The translations under genes were made by a program, and so were the position numbers. A DNA stretch of 5,211 bases. Origin: Candidatus Nealsoniibacteriota bacterium (GTDB lineage Bacteria > Patescibacteriota > Minisyncoccia > Minisyncoccales > MHMH01). The DNA is taken from contig JACOYG010000022.1 in assembly GCA_016181985.1 (NCBI GenBank), forward strand, positions 1 to 5,211, read 5' to 3'. The notes under the pieces are model-generated. The model did no database searches, was not told the DNA's origin, and saw only the letters and a list, made by a program, of their open reading frames with translations. Numbering within the stretch: the first letter of the stretch is position 1; the number at the start of each line of letters is the position of its first letter. Below, piece after piece: positions 1 to 5,211 of the stretch.

Positions 1-1
1 C

Positions 2-184
2 TATTCCTTCTCCTTCAATGCCTTCTCCAGAGACGGCCAGTCTGATGATGAGCGTAAGATTTTCCTAGAGTTTATTGATTCTTTTAAGCAGCAGATTGAT
101 GAGCTAAAAAAGTATCCCTTGCATTCTAAATTTAAAGAGCGTCTGGAATTTTTTGAGGCAATTCTTAAGAATATGGTAAAATAA
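2..184 (+). CDS. C-terminal fragment of an unidentified helical protein
   Basis: An open frame enters from the left edge and ends at TAA 182-184, giving the last 60 residues of a protein whose start lies outside the window. The tail is rich in charged and aromatic residues and looks wholly alpha-helical: one helix follows the DDERK segment (through FLEFIDSFKQQIDELKKY) and a second runs through FKERLEFFEAILKNM to the C-terminus. There is no membrane segment and no catalytic motif. Two closing amphipathic helices would suit a dimerisation tail, as in PadR-like regulators, but that is only a shape resemblance and I do not assign a family. The stop is 4 nt before the next gene on the same strand, so the two are probably co-transcribed. 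The frame is preferred over the antisense open frame because it runs cleanly into the downstream gene and has normal composition for a soluble protein. Confidence 0.6.
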   Translation, partial: YSFSFNAFSRDGQSDDERKIFLEFIDSFKQQIDELKKYPLHSKFKERLEFFEAILKNMVK

Positions 185-188
185 TAAC

Positions 189-587
189 ATGGCAACACCG
201 GAAATTATCTCCAGTCCCGAAATAGAGGCCCTAAAAGAAAGAGTAATGCAATTGGAAACGCGGCTGAAAAAAGAACAGCCGTTTGTTTCTCCTGAAAAAA
301 AAGAGGAAAAGGTTAAGCAAGATATTAAAGATTATTTGCAAGAACTTCAGCAAATACCTTCAACGGCCGCTCCATTGGCCACTCGCGACGAAGCGAAGGA
401 AATTAAGAAATTTCCCGCCAGCCAGCAGGTTGGAGCCTTGGTCTCTTTGGTTTTTGAAAAAGGATTGGACGCGGCCGTTTCCGTAGCCAAAGAACTTAAC
501 AACCCGGCAATTTTAGACGAATTCCATGACATCTTAGCCGACAGGTACTACAAAGAATTAGTCGAGAAAAAAATCATAAAATCGTAA
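189..587 (+). CDS. Small soluble coiled-coil protein abutting the VirD4/HerA-like ATPase gene
   Basis: This 132-residue protein has no signal peptide or membrane segment. Residues 11-28 form a short coiled coil with heptad-spaced I12, L15, V19, L22 and L26. Residues 29-62 are a charged, Lys/Glu-rich linker. Residues 64-132 look like a compact helical domain with the segments FPASQQVGALVSLVFEKG (75-92), a helix at 94-103, and NNPAILDEFHDILADRYY (104-121). I do not recognise a named family; from memory, similar small proteins occur beside this kind of ATPase in Parcubacteria-like genomes, which I cannot verify here. The ATG is 4 nt after the preceding stop and has no Shine-Dalgarno sequence. 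Its TAA (585-587) is followed at once by the ATPase ATG, so reinitiating ribosomes probably link the two in a fixed ratio. A role as adaptor or regulator of the ATPase is inference from that arrangement and the coiled coil. Confidence 0.8.
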   Translation: MATPEIISSPEIEALKERVMQLETRLKKEQPFVSPEKKEEKVKQDIKDYLQELQQIPSTAAPLATRDEAKEIKKFPASQQVGALVSLVFEKGLDAAVSVAKELNNPAILDEFHDILADRYYKELVEKKIIKS

Positions 588-3047
588 ATGGAACCCATTT
601 TAAATTTTAGAAATATAGCTGTTTTGGGAGGGCTTGCGATAATAGCCGTTTTTTCGGTTTTTTATATTATAATCTCCAAAAGAAAAGAAAAAGCGTTTTT
701 GGGTAGGGGTATGGATTTGGCACTTTTTTTAGTGACGCTTCCTCAAAGAATAGGCAAAGAGAAAGAGGAAAAGATTCCCCTGGAAACGCATTTGAAATCG
801 GCCGAACAGTTTTATTCCTCCCTTACCAGCGTCAAGGAGACGAATTTTATAAAAAGAATTTTTTTCGGCAATCCGGCATTTGTTTTCGAAATCGCCGTTC
901 ATCGCACCGGTGAAGAAATATATTTTTATATCGCCTGCCCTCGCTATCTTGCCGGCGTAATAGAAAAGCAAATTTTGGCTTTTTGGCCTCAAGCTCAAGT
1001 TCAGTTGGCAGGCGATTACAATATTTTCAACCCCAGCGGATTTTCCACCGGAGCCAATGCTCACTTGGCCCGATCTCCGGTTTTTCCGTTAAAATCGTAC
1101 CGTGAATTCGGGATGGATCCTTTATCCGCCATAACTAGCGTTTTTACGAAACTTGCCAAAGAAGGCGAGGGAGCGGCCGTGCAAATTTTGGTCAGGCCCA
1201 GCCGCCGCAAAATTAAAAAAATGGGGCAAAAAGTTCTAAGCCTCATTGAAAAAGGAGCCAAGCCGGAAGATCTTGTTTCCGGCATGAAGTTGGGAGATCT
1301 TATAAAAGGAACGCAAATGACTTATAACCGGCCGCAACAGCCCGGCCAGCCGCAATCTAACCCCATACTCACTCCAACACAGCAGGAGGCGATTAAATCA
1401 ATTACCGAAAAAATTTCTCAACCCGTTTTTGATGTTAATTTGCGCATTTTATCATCGGCCGAGACTCAGATGAGGGCAGACCAGATTTTACTGGAGCTTC
1501 AGGCGGCTTTCAGCCAATTCAATACTATGATTTTAAACCAGACAAGCTTCAAAAAGCTTTCGGGCAGTTTACTCAAAAAGCTTTTTTATCGTTTTTCGTT
1601 TAGGGCTTTTAACGATAAAGAAATAATGACTCTCTCTTCCGGAGAATTGGCGGCTATTTTCCATTTTCCTTCCCCACAATTATTAACTCCTCATGTTAAA
1701 TGGCTCAAAACAAAACAAGCGCCTTCGCCAGATAATTTGCCCGAAGAAGGATTAACCGTCGGCAAAAATATTTTCAGGGGCGAAGAAAAAATCGTCAGAA
1801 TATCGGACGATGATAGGCGCCGCCATTTTTATGTCATCGGGCAAACCGGCACCGGCAAGTCCGTGCTTTTGCAGGAAATGATAAAACAGGACATTGAAGC
1901 GGGCAGGGGAGTTTGCTTAATTGATCCCCATGGAGATTTGGCGGAAAGGGTCTTGAGCTATGTGCCGGCTTCACGCGCCGAAGATGTTATCTATTTTAAC
2001 CCCGGAGACATAGAAAGGCCTTTGGGTCTGAATATGCTTGATTACGATCCAAGATTTCCGGAAACGAAAACTTTCGTGGTCAATGAAATAATTGAAATTT
2101 TTGAGAAGTTGTATAATTTAAAAGCCCAGGGTTTCGGGGGCCCGATATTTGAACAATATATGAGAAACGCTCTTTTGCTGATTATGGATCATCCCGAATC
2201 GGGCAGCACCTTAGTTGAAGTGCCGAAAGTTTTAGCCGATCCCGAATTCAGAAAATACAAACTTTCTAAATGCAAAAATATCGTTGTTAAAAATTTCTGG
2301 GAACAAGAGGCGGAAAAAGCCGGTGGCGAAGCGGCTTTGGCCAATATGGTGCCCTATATCACCAGTAAAATGAATATTTTTATCGCCAATGATTTAGTCA
2401 GGCCGATTATTTCCCAGCAGCAGCCAAGCTTTAATATGAGGCAGATCATGGACGAGCAAAAGATTTTAATTGTTAATCTTTCCAAGGGAAAACTGGGAGA
2501 CATCAACAGCCATTTACTCGGCATGATTATCGTCGGCAAAATTTTGATCGCCACTTTTTCCCGGGCCGATCTTCTCGAAGAAGAAAGAAAAGACTTCTAT
2601 CTTTATATCGATGAGTTCCACAATGTTACTACCCAGACGATTACCGCGGCCTTGGATGAAGCCAGAAAATATCGGCTTTCAATGATTTTTGGCCATCAGT
2701 TTATCGGCCAACTGGAAGAGGAGACCAAAAAAGCCATTTTTGGCAACGTCGGCTCGATGATGTCATTCAGGGTGGGACCCGAAGATGCCAAGTTTTTGGT
2801 TGCCGAGTTTGGGCCGGTTTTTGACGAAGATGATTTGGTTAATATGGACAACTATAATGCCGCTTTCCGGCTTTTGATCAACGGAGAAACCTCCAAGCCC
2901 TTTAATGTCATTACCAATCCTCCCTCAAAAGGAAATACGGAAATCACCAAAGCTATCAAAGAATATTCAAGGACCAAGTACGGCCGCGATAGGATTAAAG
3001 TGGAAGAAGAGTTGTATTCGCGTCTTCAAAAAAGCTTCGAAATGTGA
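588..3047 (+). CDS. Membrane-anchored VirD4/TraD/HerA-superfamily P-loop ATPase (type IV secretion coupling-protein-like)
   Basis: This 819-residue protein is probably an ATP-driven DNA or protein pump at the inner membrane. One transmembrane helix (about 10-29) is followed by KRKEK, which places the rest in the cytoplasm. Residues 34-245 form a mixed domain I cannot assign, then come a Pro/Gln linker (248-259) and a second segment containing LSSGELAAIFHFP (349-361). The motor domain runs from about 395 to 780: Walker A GQTGTGKS (418-425, K424), DPHGD (446-450) typical of HerA/TraD-like ATPases, the strand ILIVNLSKGKLGD, Walker B LYIDE (672-676, catalytic D675/E676), GHQ (702-704) as likely sensor, and FRVGPEDA (727-734) with R728 a possible arginine finger. 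All key motifs are intact. One N-terminal helix rather than two, and the long domain before the P-loop, differ from classical VirD4. Start chosen because the ATG directly follows the upstream TAA and precedes the membrane helix. It ends in TGA, 34 nt before the next gene. Family call is firm; substrate is unknown. Confidence 0.93.
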   Translation: MEPILNFRNIAVLGGLAIIAVFSVFYIIISKRKEKAFLGRGMDLALFLVTLPQRIGKEKEEKIPLETHLKSAEQFYSSLTSVKETNFIKRIFFGNPAFVFEIAVHRTGEEIYFYIACPRYLAGVIEKQILAFWPQAQVQLAGDYNIFNPSGFSTGANAHLARSPVFPLKSYREFGMDPLSAITSVFTKLAKEGEGAAVQILVRPSRRKIKKMGQKVLSLIEKGAKPEDLVSGMKLGDLIKGTQMTYNRPQQPGQPQSNPILTPTQQEAIKSITEKISQPVFDVNLRILSSAETQMRADQILLELQAAFSQFNTMILNQTSFKKLSGSLLKKLFYRFSFRAFNDKEIMTLSSGELAAIFHFPSPQLLTPHVKWLKTKQAPSPDNLPEEGLTVGKNIFRGEEKIVRISDDDRRRHFYVIGQTGTGKSVLLQEMIKQDIEAGRGVCLIDPHGDLAERVLSYVPASRAEDVIYFNPGDIERPLGLNMLDYDPRFPETKTFVVNEIIEIFEKLYNLKAQGFGGPIFEQYMRNALLLIMDHPESGSTLVEVPKVLADPEFRKYKLSKCKNIVVKNFWEQEAEKAGGEAALANMVPYITSKMNIFIANDLVRPIISQQQPSFNMRQIMDEQKILIVNLSKGKLGDINSHLLGMIIVGKILIATFSRADLLEEERKDFYLYIDEFHNVTTQTITAALDEARKYRLSMIFGHQFIGQLEEETKKAIFGNVGSMMSFRVGPEDAKFLVAEFGPVFDEDDLVNMDNYNAAFRLLINGETSKPFNVITNPPSKGNTEITKAIKEYSRTKYGRDRIKVEEELYSRLQKSFEM

Positions 3048-3071
3048 TACGATATAAAAAGATTATTAACT

Positions 3072-3077
3072 TATAAT
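3072..3077 (+). promoter_or_regulatory. Candidate -10 box for a (near-)leaderless transcript
   Basis: An exact TATAAT lies in the 34-nt gap after the ATPase gene and ends 4 nt before the ATG at 3082. Ordinary -10 geometry would put the transcription start at about 3082-3084, on or beside the start codon. The only -35-like hexamer seen is GTGATA at 3044-3049, whose 22-nt spacer is too long. The gap is very AT-rich, so chance is a serious alternative. Confidence 0.3.
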
Positions 3078-3081
3078 TATC

Positions 3082-4515
3082 ATGAATATATTTGCAAGGT
3101 TTATAAATTCTTTTGAAAAACCGCCGGCACCCAAAACACCGGAAGAAAAAGACAAAGATCGCCAAGAGTGGAAGAAGTCCTTCGGGCAGCAAGCAGAGCT
3201 GGGGGAAGTACAAAATAAGGCGGAAGAGGAGAAAAGGCAGGAACAAGAAAAAGCAAAAGAGGAAATGAGGCAAAAAAATGAAAAAGAGTGGAAGGAATCC
3301 TTTGTACAGCAGGCAGAGGTGGGGAAAATACAAGATGAAGCGGAAGCGGAAAGAAAATTAGAGCAAGGTAAGGCGGAAGCGGAATTGAAAAAAAAGCAAG
3401 AGAAAGAGTGGGAGGAATACTTCGGAGATTCGGCGAAGGTATTCAAGGAGGGAAAAGAGGAAGTTGTTAAGCCGTCAAGCGTTCCCGAAAGAGAACCGTT
3501 AATGAAAACGGAATTGGATCCGGAATATGTTTTAGGGAAGGATCGCGCAAAACTTGCCCAGGAATTAGGCGAAAGAATGCGGGCTAAGTCGGCAAAGGTG
3601 ACGAGAGCGGAAAATGAAGGACCGATAAATAAGGAATCAGCAAAAACCGTTTTTGAAACCAAAGAAGGCGAGAAATTTTCCACTGAGAGACTGACCAATC
3701 CGGAAGATCCTAGGGTTAATAAAGTCCAGGAAATGCTGGAAAGGCAATTTAATAAAGAGGAAGTTGATTCGATAGAAACGCTAAAGCAAGCCATGGCCGG
3801 TATAATGAAAACTGGCGAAAAAGTGCCTCCCTGCTTGGTCCATGTAGCGGAAAATATCAAGGGTGAGATTATGGGCGTGCATACTGGCGCTGTTTGCGAG
3901 ACGGTTGACGCCAAAGGAAAAGTTTCTGAAAAATCAGCAGTTTCGCTCGGTTTTTACACTGTAGTTTCTCCGGAAATGCGCGAAAAAGGCGTATGGAAGA
4001 ATTTATTTAAGGCGTATGAAAAAGCGGCGGCAAAATATGCCAAAGAAAGGGGGATTAAAATTAATGGTTATATGGCCGAAGCTCACGACGAAATTGAATC
4101 GCCGTTAAATAAGCAAGGAGCAAAACGAGCTTATATCAAAGCCGAAGGTGTATTATTTGAATTGCCGTATGAACAGCCGCCGGTTGAATGGAATTCCGAA
4201 ACCGGCAAGCCCGAGGAAGGAGCAGGCACAGTCCCGGAGCATTTAATGCTGAAATTGGCTTCCGAAAAAAATAAAGTTTCAGGTAAGCAAATCATGGAAA
4301 TGGTTCGAGGAATGTATTTGTATAATAATTACCGCGAAGAAGAATATTTTAATAGCAAGGAAGCGCACAAAGAGCATACTAAATTTGTAAAAAGAATTGA
4401 GCAAAACTTAGCCGATTTTGTTGCCGGAAAAACCGTATATCTCTTAAGCGCAAAAGAGAGAGAAGCCATGAAGAAAAAAGGCGTTCAATTCAGCGAATAT
4501 GAGACAGGAAAATAA
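3082..4515 (+). CDS. Tandem-repeat coiled-coil protein with a GNAT-like acyltransferase domain
   Basis: This 477-residue protein has three visible parts. Residues 1-12 could form an amphipathic helix (I3, F4, F7, I8, F11). Residues 29-124 are a Lys/Glu/Gln-rich coiled coil built from a 40-residue repeat, with EW at 29-30, 69-70 and 109-110. After a charged linker, residues about 206-360 read like a GNAT fold: an N-terminal helix after DPRV (209-212), strands at LVHVAE (252-257) and GEIMGVHTGAV (261-271), a strand at LGFYTVVSPEM (289-299), a turn REKGVW (300-305), and a long helix NLFKAYEKAAAKYAKERG (307-324). GNAT enzymes bind acyl-CoA through R/Q-x-x-G-x-G/A; here W305 occupies the last position, so activity is uncertain. 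Residues 380-477 are mostly helical and unassigned. No Shine-Dalgarno is seen; the start was chosen as the first ATG after the ATPase stop, in frame with the repeats. The GNAT call is by pattern only, and acceptor and partner are unknown. Confidence 0.8.
   Translation: MNIFARFINSFEKPPAPKTPEEKDKDRQEWKKSFGQQAELGEVQNKAEEEKRQEQEKAKEEMRQKNEKEWKESFVQQAEVGKIQDEAEAERKLEQGKAEAELKKKQEKEWEEYFGDSAKVFKEGKEEVVKPSSVPEREPLMKTELDPEYVLGKDRAKLAQELGERMRAKSAKVTRAENEGPINKESAKTVFETKEGEKFSTERLTNPEDPRVNKVQEMLERQFNKEEVDSIETLKQAMAGIMKTGEKVPPCLVHVAENIKGEIMGVHTGAVCETVDAKGKVSEKSAVSLGFYTVVSPEMREKGVWKNLFKAYEKAAAKYAKERGIKINGYMAEAHDEIESPLNKQGAKRAYIKAEGVLFELPYEQPPVEWNSETGKPEEGAGTVPEHLMLKLASEKNKVSGKQIMEMVRGMYLYNNYREEEYFNSKEAHKEHTKFVKRIEQNLADFVAGKTVYLLSAKEREAMKKKGVQFSEYETGK
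3166..3453 (+). repeat. In-frame 120-nt tandem repeat, two full copies and one partial
   Basis: Copies run 3166-3285 and 3286-3405, with a decaying third copy from 3406 to about 3453. Each begins GAGTGG (Glu-Trp), exactly 120 nt apart. The two full units share 22 of 40 residues by my alignment, including EWK-SF-QQAE-G at the start and EQ-KA later. The third unit keeps EW, F, A, V and K in its first 16 residues. Synonymous and conservative differences indicate an old intragenic duplication rather than an assembly artefact. Confidence 0.88.
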
Positions 4516-4532
4516 TAATTAACTAAAAAATT

Positions 4533-4940
4533 ATGCCAACGCCATTTTCGATGCCAAATCGTTCGATGCCTCCAAGGCCGATGTCAAAACCGGAAACGAA
4601 ACCGCAAACACCACCGTCTCCAAAGGGTCTTTTTGGAGAGAAAGGCGGATACAGAAGCTGGGATGAAGCGAAAAGTTTTGCCAGAAGATTGCCTTGGGAG
4701 AAAAGCGCACTGCCGGGCACCAGCAGACAGCTCGGAGAACAAGAAAGGGTAAATCTTATAGAAGATTTACGGAAACGCGATTCATCCAGTGGCGGTATTT
4801 CAGAACAAAGTTACAGAGAACGTATTTTACCGCAATTAAAAAAAGAGACAGCTAAATTAGATGCCGCAGGAAAGATTAATGATAAGATAGAATTACAGCG
4901 AAAAATGCAGATGTATGAAAAATTGTTCAAAGGAGAATAA
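4533..4940 (+). CDS. Uncharacterised small protein with proline-rich leader and helical tail
   Basis: I do not recognise a family for this 135-residue protein. Residues 1-30 are disordered-looking, with eleven prolines and methionines at 1, 7, 12 and 17. The rest is soluble and mostly helical: SWDEAKSFARRL (42-53), a helix around EQERVNLIEDLRKR (69-82), a Ser/Gly turn (84-88), then SEQSYRERILPQLKKET (90-106) and a long C-terminal helix (about 114-133). The last two helices probably make a hairpin. There is no signal peptide or membrane segment. The gene begins 17 nt after the preceding stop with no clear Shine-Dalgarno, and its own 3' end carries the ribosome-binding site of recO. The start at 4533 is the most upstream ATG; the in-frame ATGs at 4551, 4566 and 4581 would remove parts of the leader and cannot be excluded. 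The position before recO suggests co-transcription but does not reveal a function. Confidence 0.72.
   Translation: MPTPFSMPNRSMPPRPMSKPETKPQTPPSPKGLFGEKGGYRSWDEAKSFARRLPWEKSALPGTSRQLGEQERVNLIEDLRKRDSSSGGISEQSYRERILPQLKKETAKLDAAGKINDKIELQRKMQMYEKLFKGE
4931..4935 (+). promoter_or_regulatory. Shine-Dalgarno AGGAG for recO
   Basis: AGGAG lies inside the last codons of the preceding gene with a 10-nt spacer to the ATG at 4946. It is the only convincing Shine-Dalgarno among the five starts in the window, and it fixes the recO start. A longer recO frame would have to overlap the upstream gene. Confidence 0.6.
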
Positions 4941-4945
4941 ATTGC

Positions 4946-5211
4946 ATGGCGGTTCATTATAGGACGGAAGGGATTTTTTTAAAAAAATCCGATAGAGCTG
5001 AGTCCGACGAGCTATTTTTTGTTTACACTAAAGACTTCGGCGGATTGAAAGTTTTGGGAAAGGCGATCAGAAAGATAACTTCAAAATTAAAGGGAGGCGC
5101 TCAGCCTTTTTATTTGTCTGAAATTGAATTTATCCAGGGTAAAACTTACAAAACCTTAACCGACGCCGTCTTGATCGAAAGTTTCCAGAATATCAGAAAA
5201 GATTTGGTTAA
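4946..5211 (+). CDS. recO: DNA repair protein RecO, N-terminal 88 residues (runs off the right edge)
   Basis: RecO helps load RecA onto single-stranded DNA with RecR and anneals complementary strands in RecF-pathway recombinational repair in the cytoplasm. The visible part matches its N-terminal OB-fold: YRTEGIFLKKSDRAESDELF (5-24), then VYTKDFGGLKVLGKAIRK (26-43) and a Lys/Gly-rich segment (45-51) expected at the DNA-binding face. LTDAVLIESFQNIRKD (71-86) fits the end of the OB-fold leading into the helical domain. The usual family length is roughly 200-250 residues, so most of the helical domain and any zinc-binding cysteines lie outside the window. The ATG is 5 nt after the upstream stop and has a Shine-Dalgarno. 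Codons 9-15 contain a T7/A7 palindrome noted separately. Identification is by sequence pattern and is strong for so short a fragment. Confidence 0.88.
   Translation, partial: MAVHYRTEGIFLKKSDRAESDELFFVYTKDFGGLKVLGKAIRKITSKLKGGAQPFYLSEIEFIQGKTYKTLTDAVLIESFQNIRKDLV
4971..4990. repeat. Perfect 20-bp palindrome with T7A7 core inside recO
   Basis: GGATTTTTTTAAAAAAATCC reads the same on both strands. It lies in codons 9-15 of recO, encoding the Ile-Phe-Leu-Lys-Lys stretch conserved in character across RecO N-termini. A hairpin with a real loop would keep only part of the arms, so it is more likely important as adjacent homopolymer runs than as an RNA structure. It is not a terminator, since the gene continues through it. 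Confidence 0.8.

Noticed and set aside
1..198. 65-residue minus-strand open frame at the left edge
   Set aside because: It is antisense to the plus-strand C-terminal fragment and overlaps the next gene's start; the plus-strand frame fits the operon layout better.
729..1064. 111-residue minus-strand open frame inside the ATPase gene
   Set aside because: It lies wholly within a well-supported gene, has no recognisable domain, and shows shadow-like composition.
1549..1584. Direct repeat TCAAAAAGCTTT, copies 24 nt apart, inside the ATPase gene
   Set aside because: Both copies encode a Lys-Lys-Leu step in frame within one helical segment; 12 nt of AT-rich sequence is explained by coding and short enough to be chance.
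3045..3047. Possible TGA recoding to glycine at the end of the ATPase gene
   Set aside because: Reading through adds only about 22 residues before another TGA and overlaps the next start; no gene in the window needs an internal TGA, so TGA is a stop here.
3066..3914. 282-residue open frame on the minus strand, Ser/Phe/Cys-rich
   Set aside because: It is the antisense of the Lys/Glu-rich repeat region, where AAG, GAA and GAG codons read backwards as Ser/Phe/Leu codons and rarely give stops. It has no recognisable motif, while the plus strand has an ordered repeat and domain structure.
4514..4519. AATAAT as a -10 box for the proline-rich protein gene
   Set aside because: It overlaps the preceding stop codon in a run of AT-rich bases, has no -35 partner, and the 17-nt gap favours co-transcription.
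4523..4720. 65-residue minus-strand Gly/Phe-rich open frame
   Set aside because: It is the reverse of the proline-rich leader, whose CCN codons read as glycine on the other strand.
4992..5021. AGCT-loop-AGCT hairpin followed by a T run, resembling a terminator
   Set aside because: The stem is only 4 bp with a 10-nt loop and it lies inside recO, which continues in frame well past it.

Overview
The window looks like chromosomal DNA from an uncultivated small-genome bacterium, most likely Candidate Phyla Radiation / Patescibacteria (Parcubacteria-like). This rests on AT-rich, Lys/Glu/Ile-rich proteins, very tight same-strand packing (gaps of 4, 0, 34, 17 and 5 nt), mostly SD-less starts, and a large membrane-anchored VirD4/HerA-type ATPase of a style I recall from such genomes, close to recO. 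TGA ends the ATPase gene and no gene needs TGA read as glycine, so the recoded Gracilibacteria/Absconditabacteria are unlikely. The taxonomic call is inference from style, not a database match.

Layout, all on the plus strand: 2-184, C-terminal end of an unidentified helical protein; 189-587, a 132-residue soluble protein with a short coiled coil and a compact helical C-terminal domain; 588-3047, an 819-residue inner-membrane P-loop ATPase of the VirD4/TraD/HerA superfamily; 3082-4515, a 477-residue protein with a 40-residue tandem-repeat coiled coil followed by a GNAT-like acyltransferase fold; 4533-4940, a 135-residue protein with a proline-rich leader and helical tail; 4946-end, the first 88 residues of the recombination mediator RecO. 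There is no non-coding stretch above 34 nt and no tRNA, rRNA, CRISPR array, insertion sequence or convincing intrinsic terminator.

How the genes relate: the 132-residue protein and the ATPase abut with no intervening base and are probably translationally coupled, so the small protein is a candidate partner of the ATPase. No other recognisable secretion or conjugation gene is visible here, so whether the ATPase moves DNA or protein cannot be settled from this window. The coiled-coil/GNAT protein follows after a short gap carrying an exact TATAAT placed so that a transcript could begin at or next to its ATG. The proline-rich protein and recO follow closely and may be in the same transcript.

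The most interesting items are the orphan-looking anchored ATPase with its abutting partner, and the unusual repeat-coiled-coil plus GNAT-like protein with a non-canonical acyl-CoA loop. Neither is proven to be a new system.
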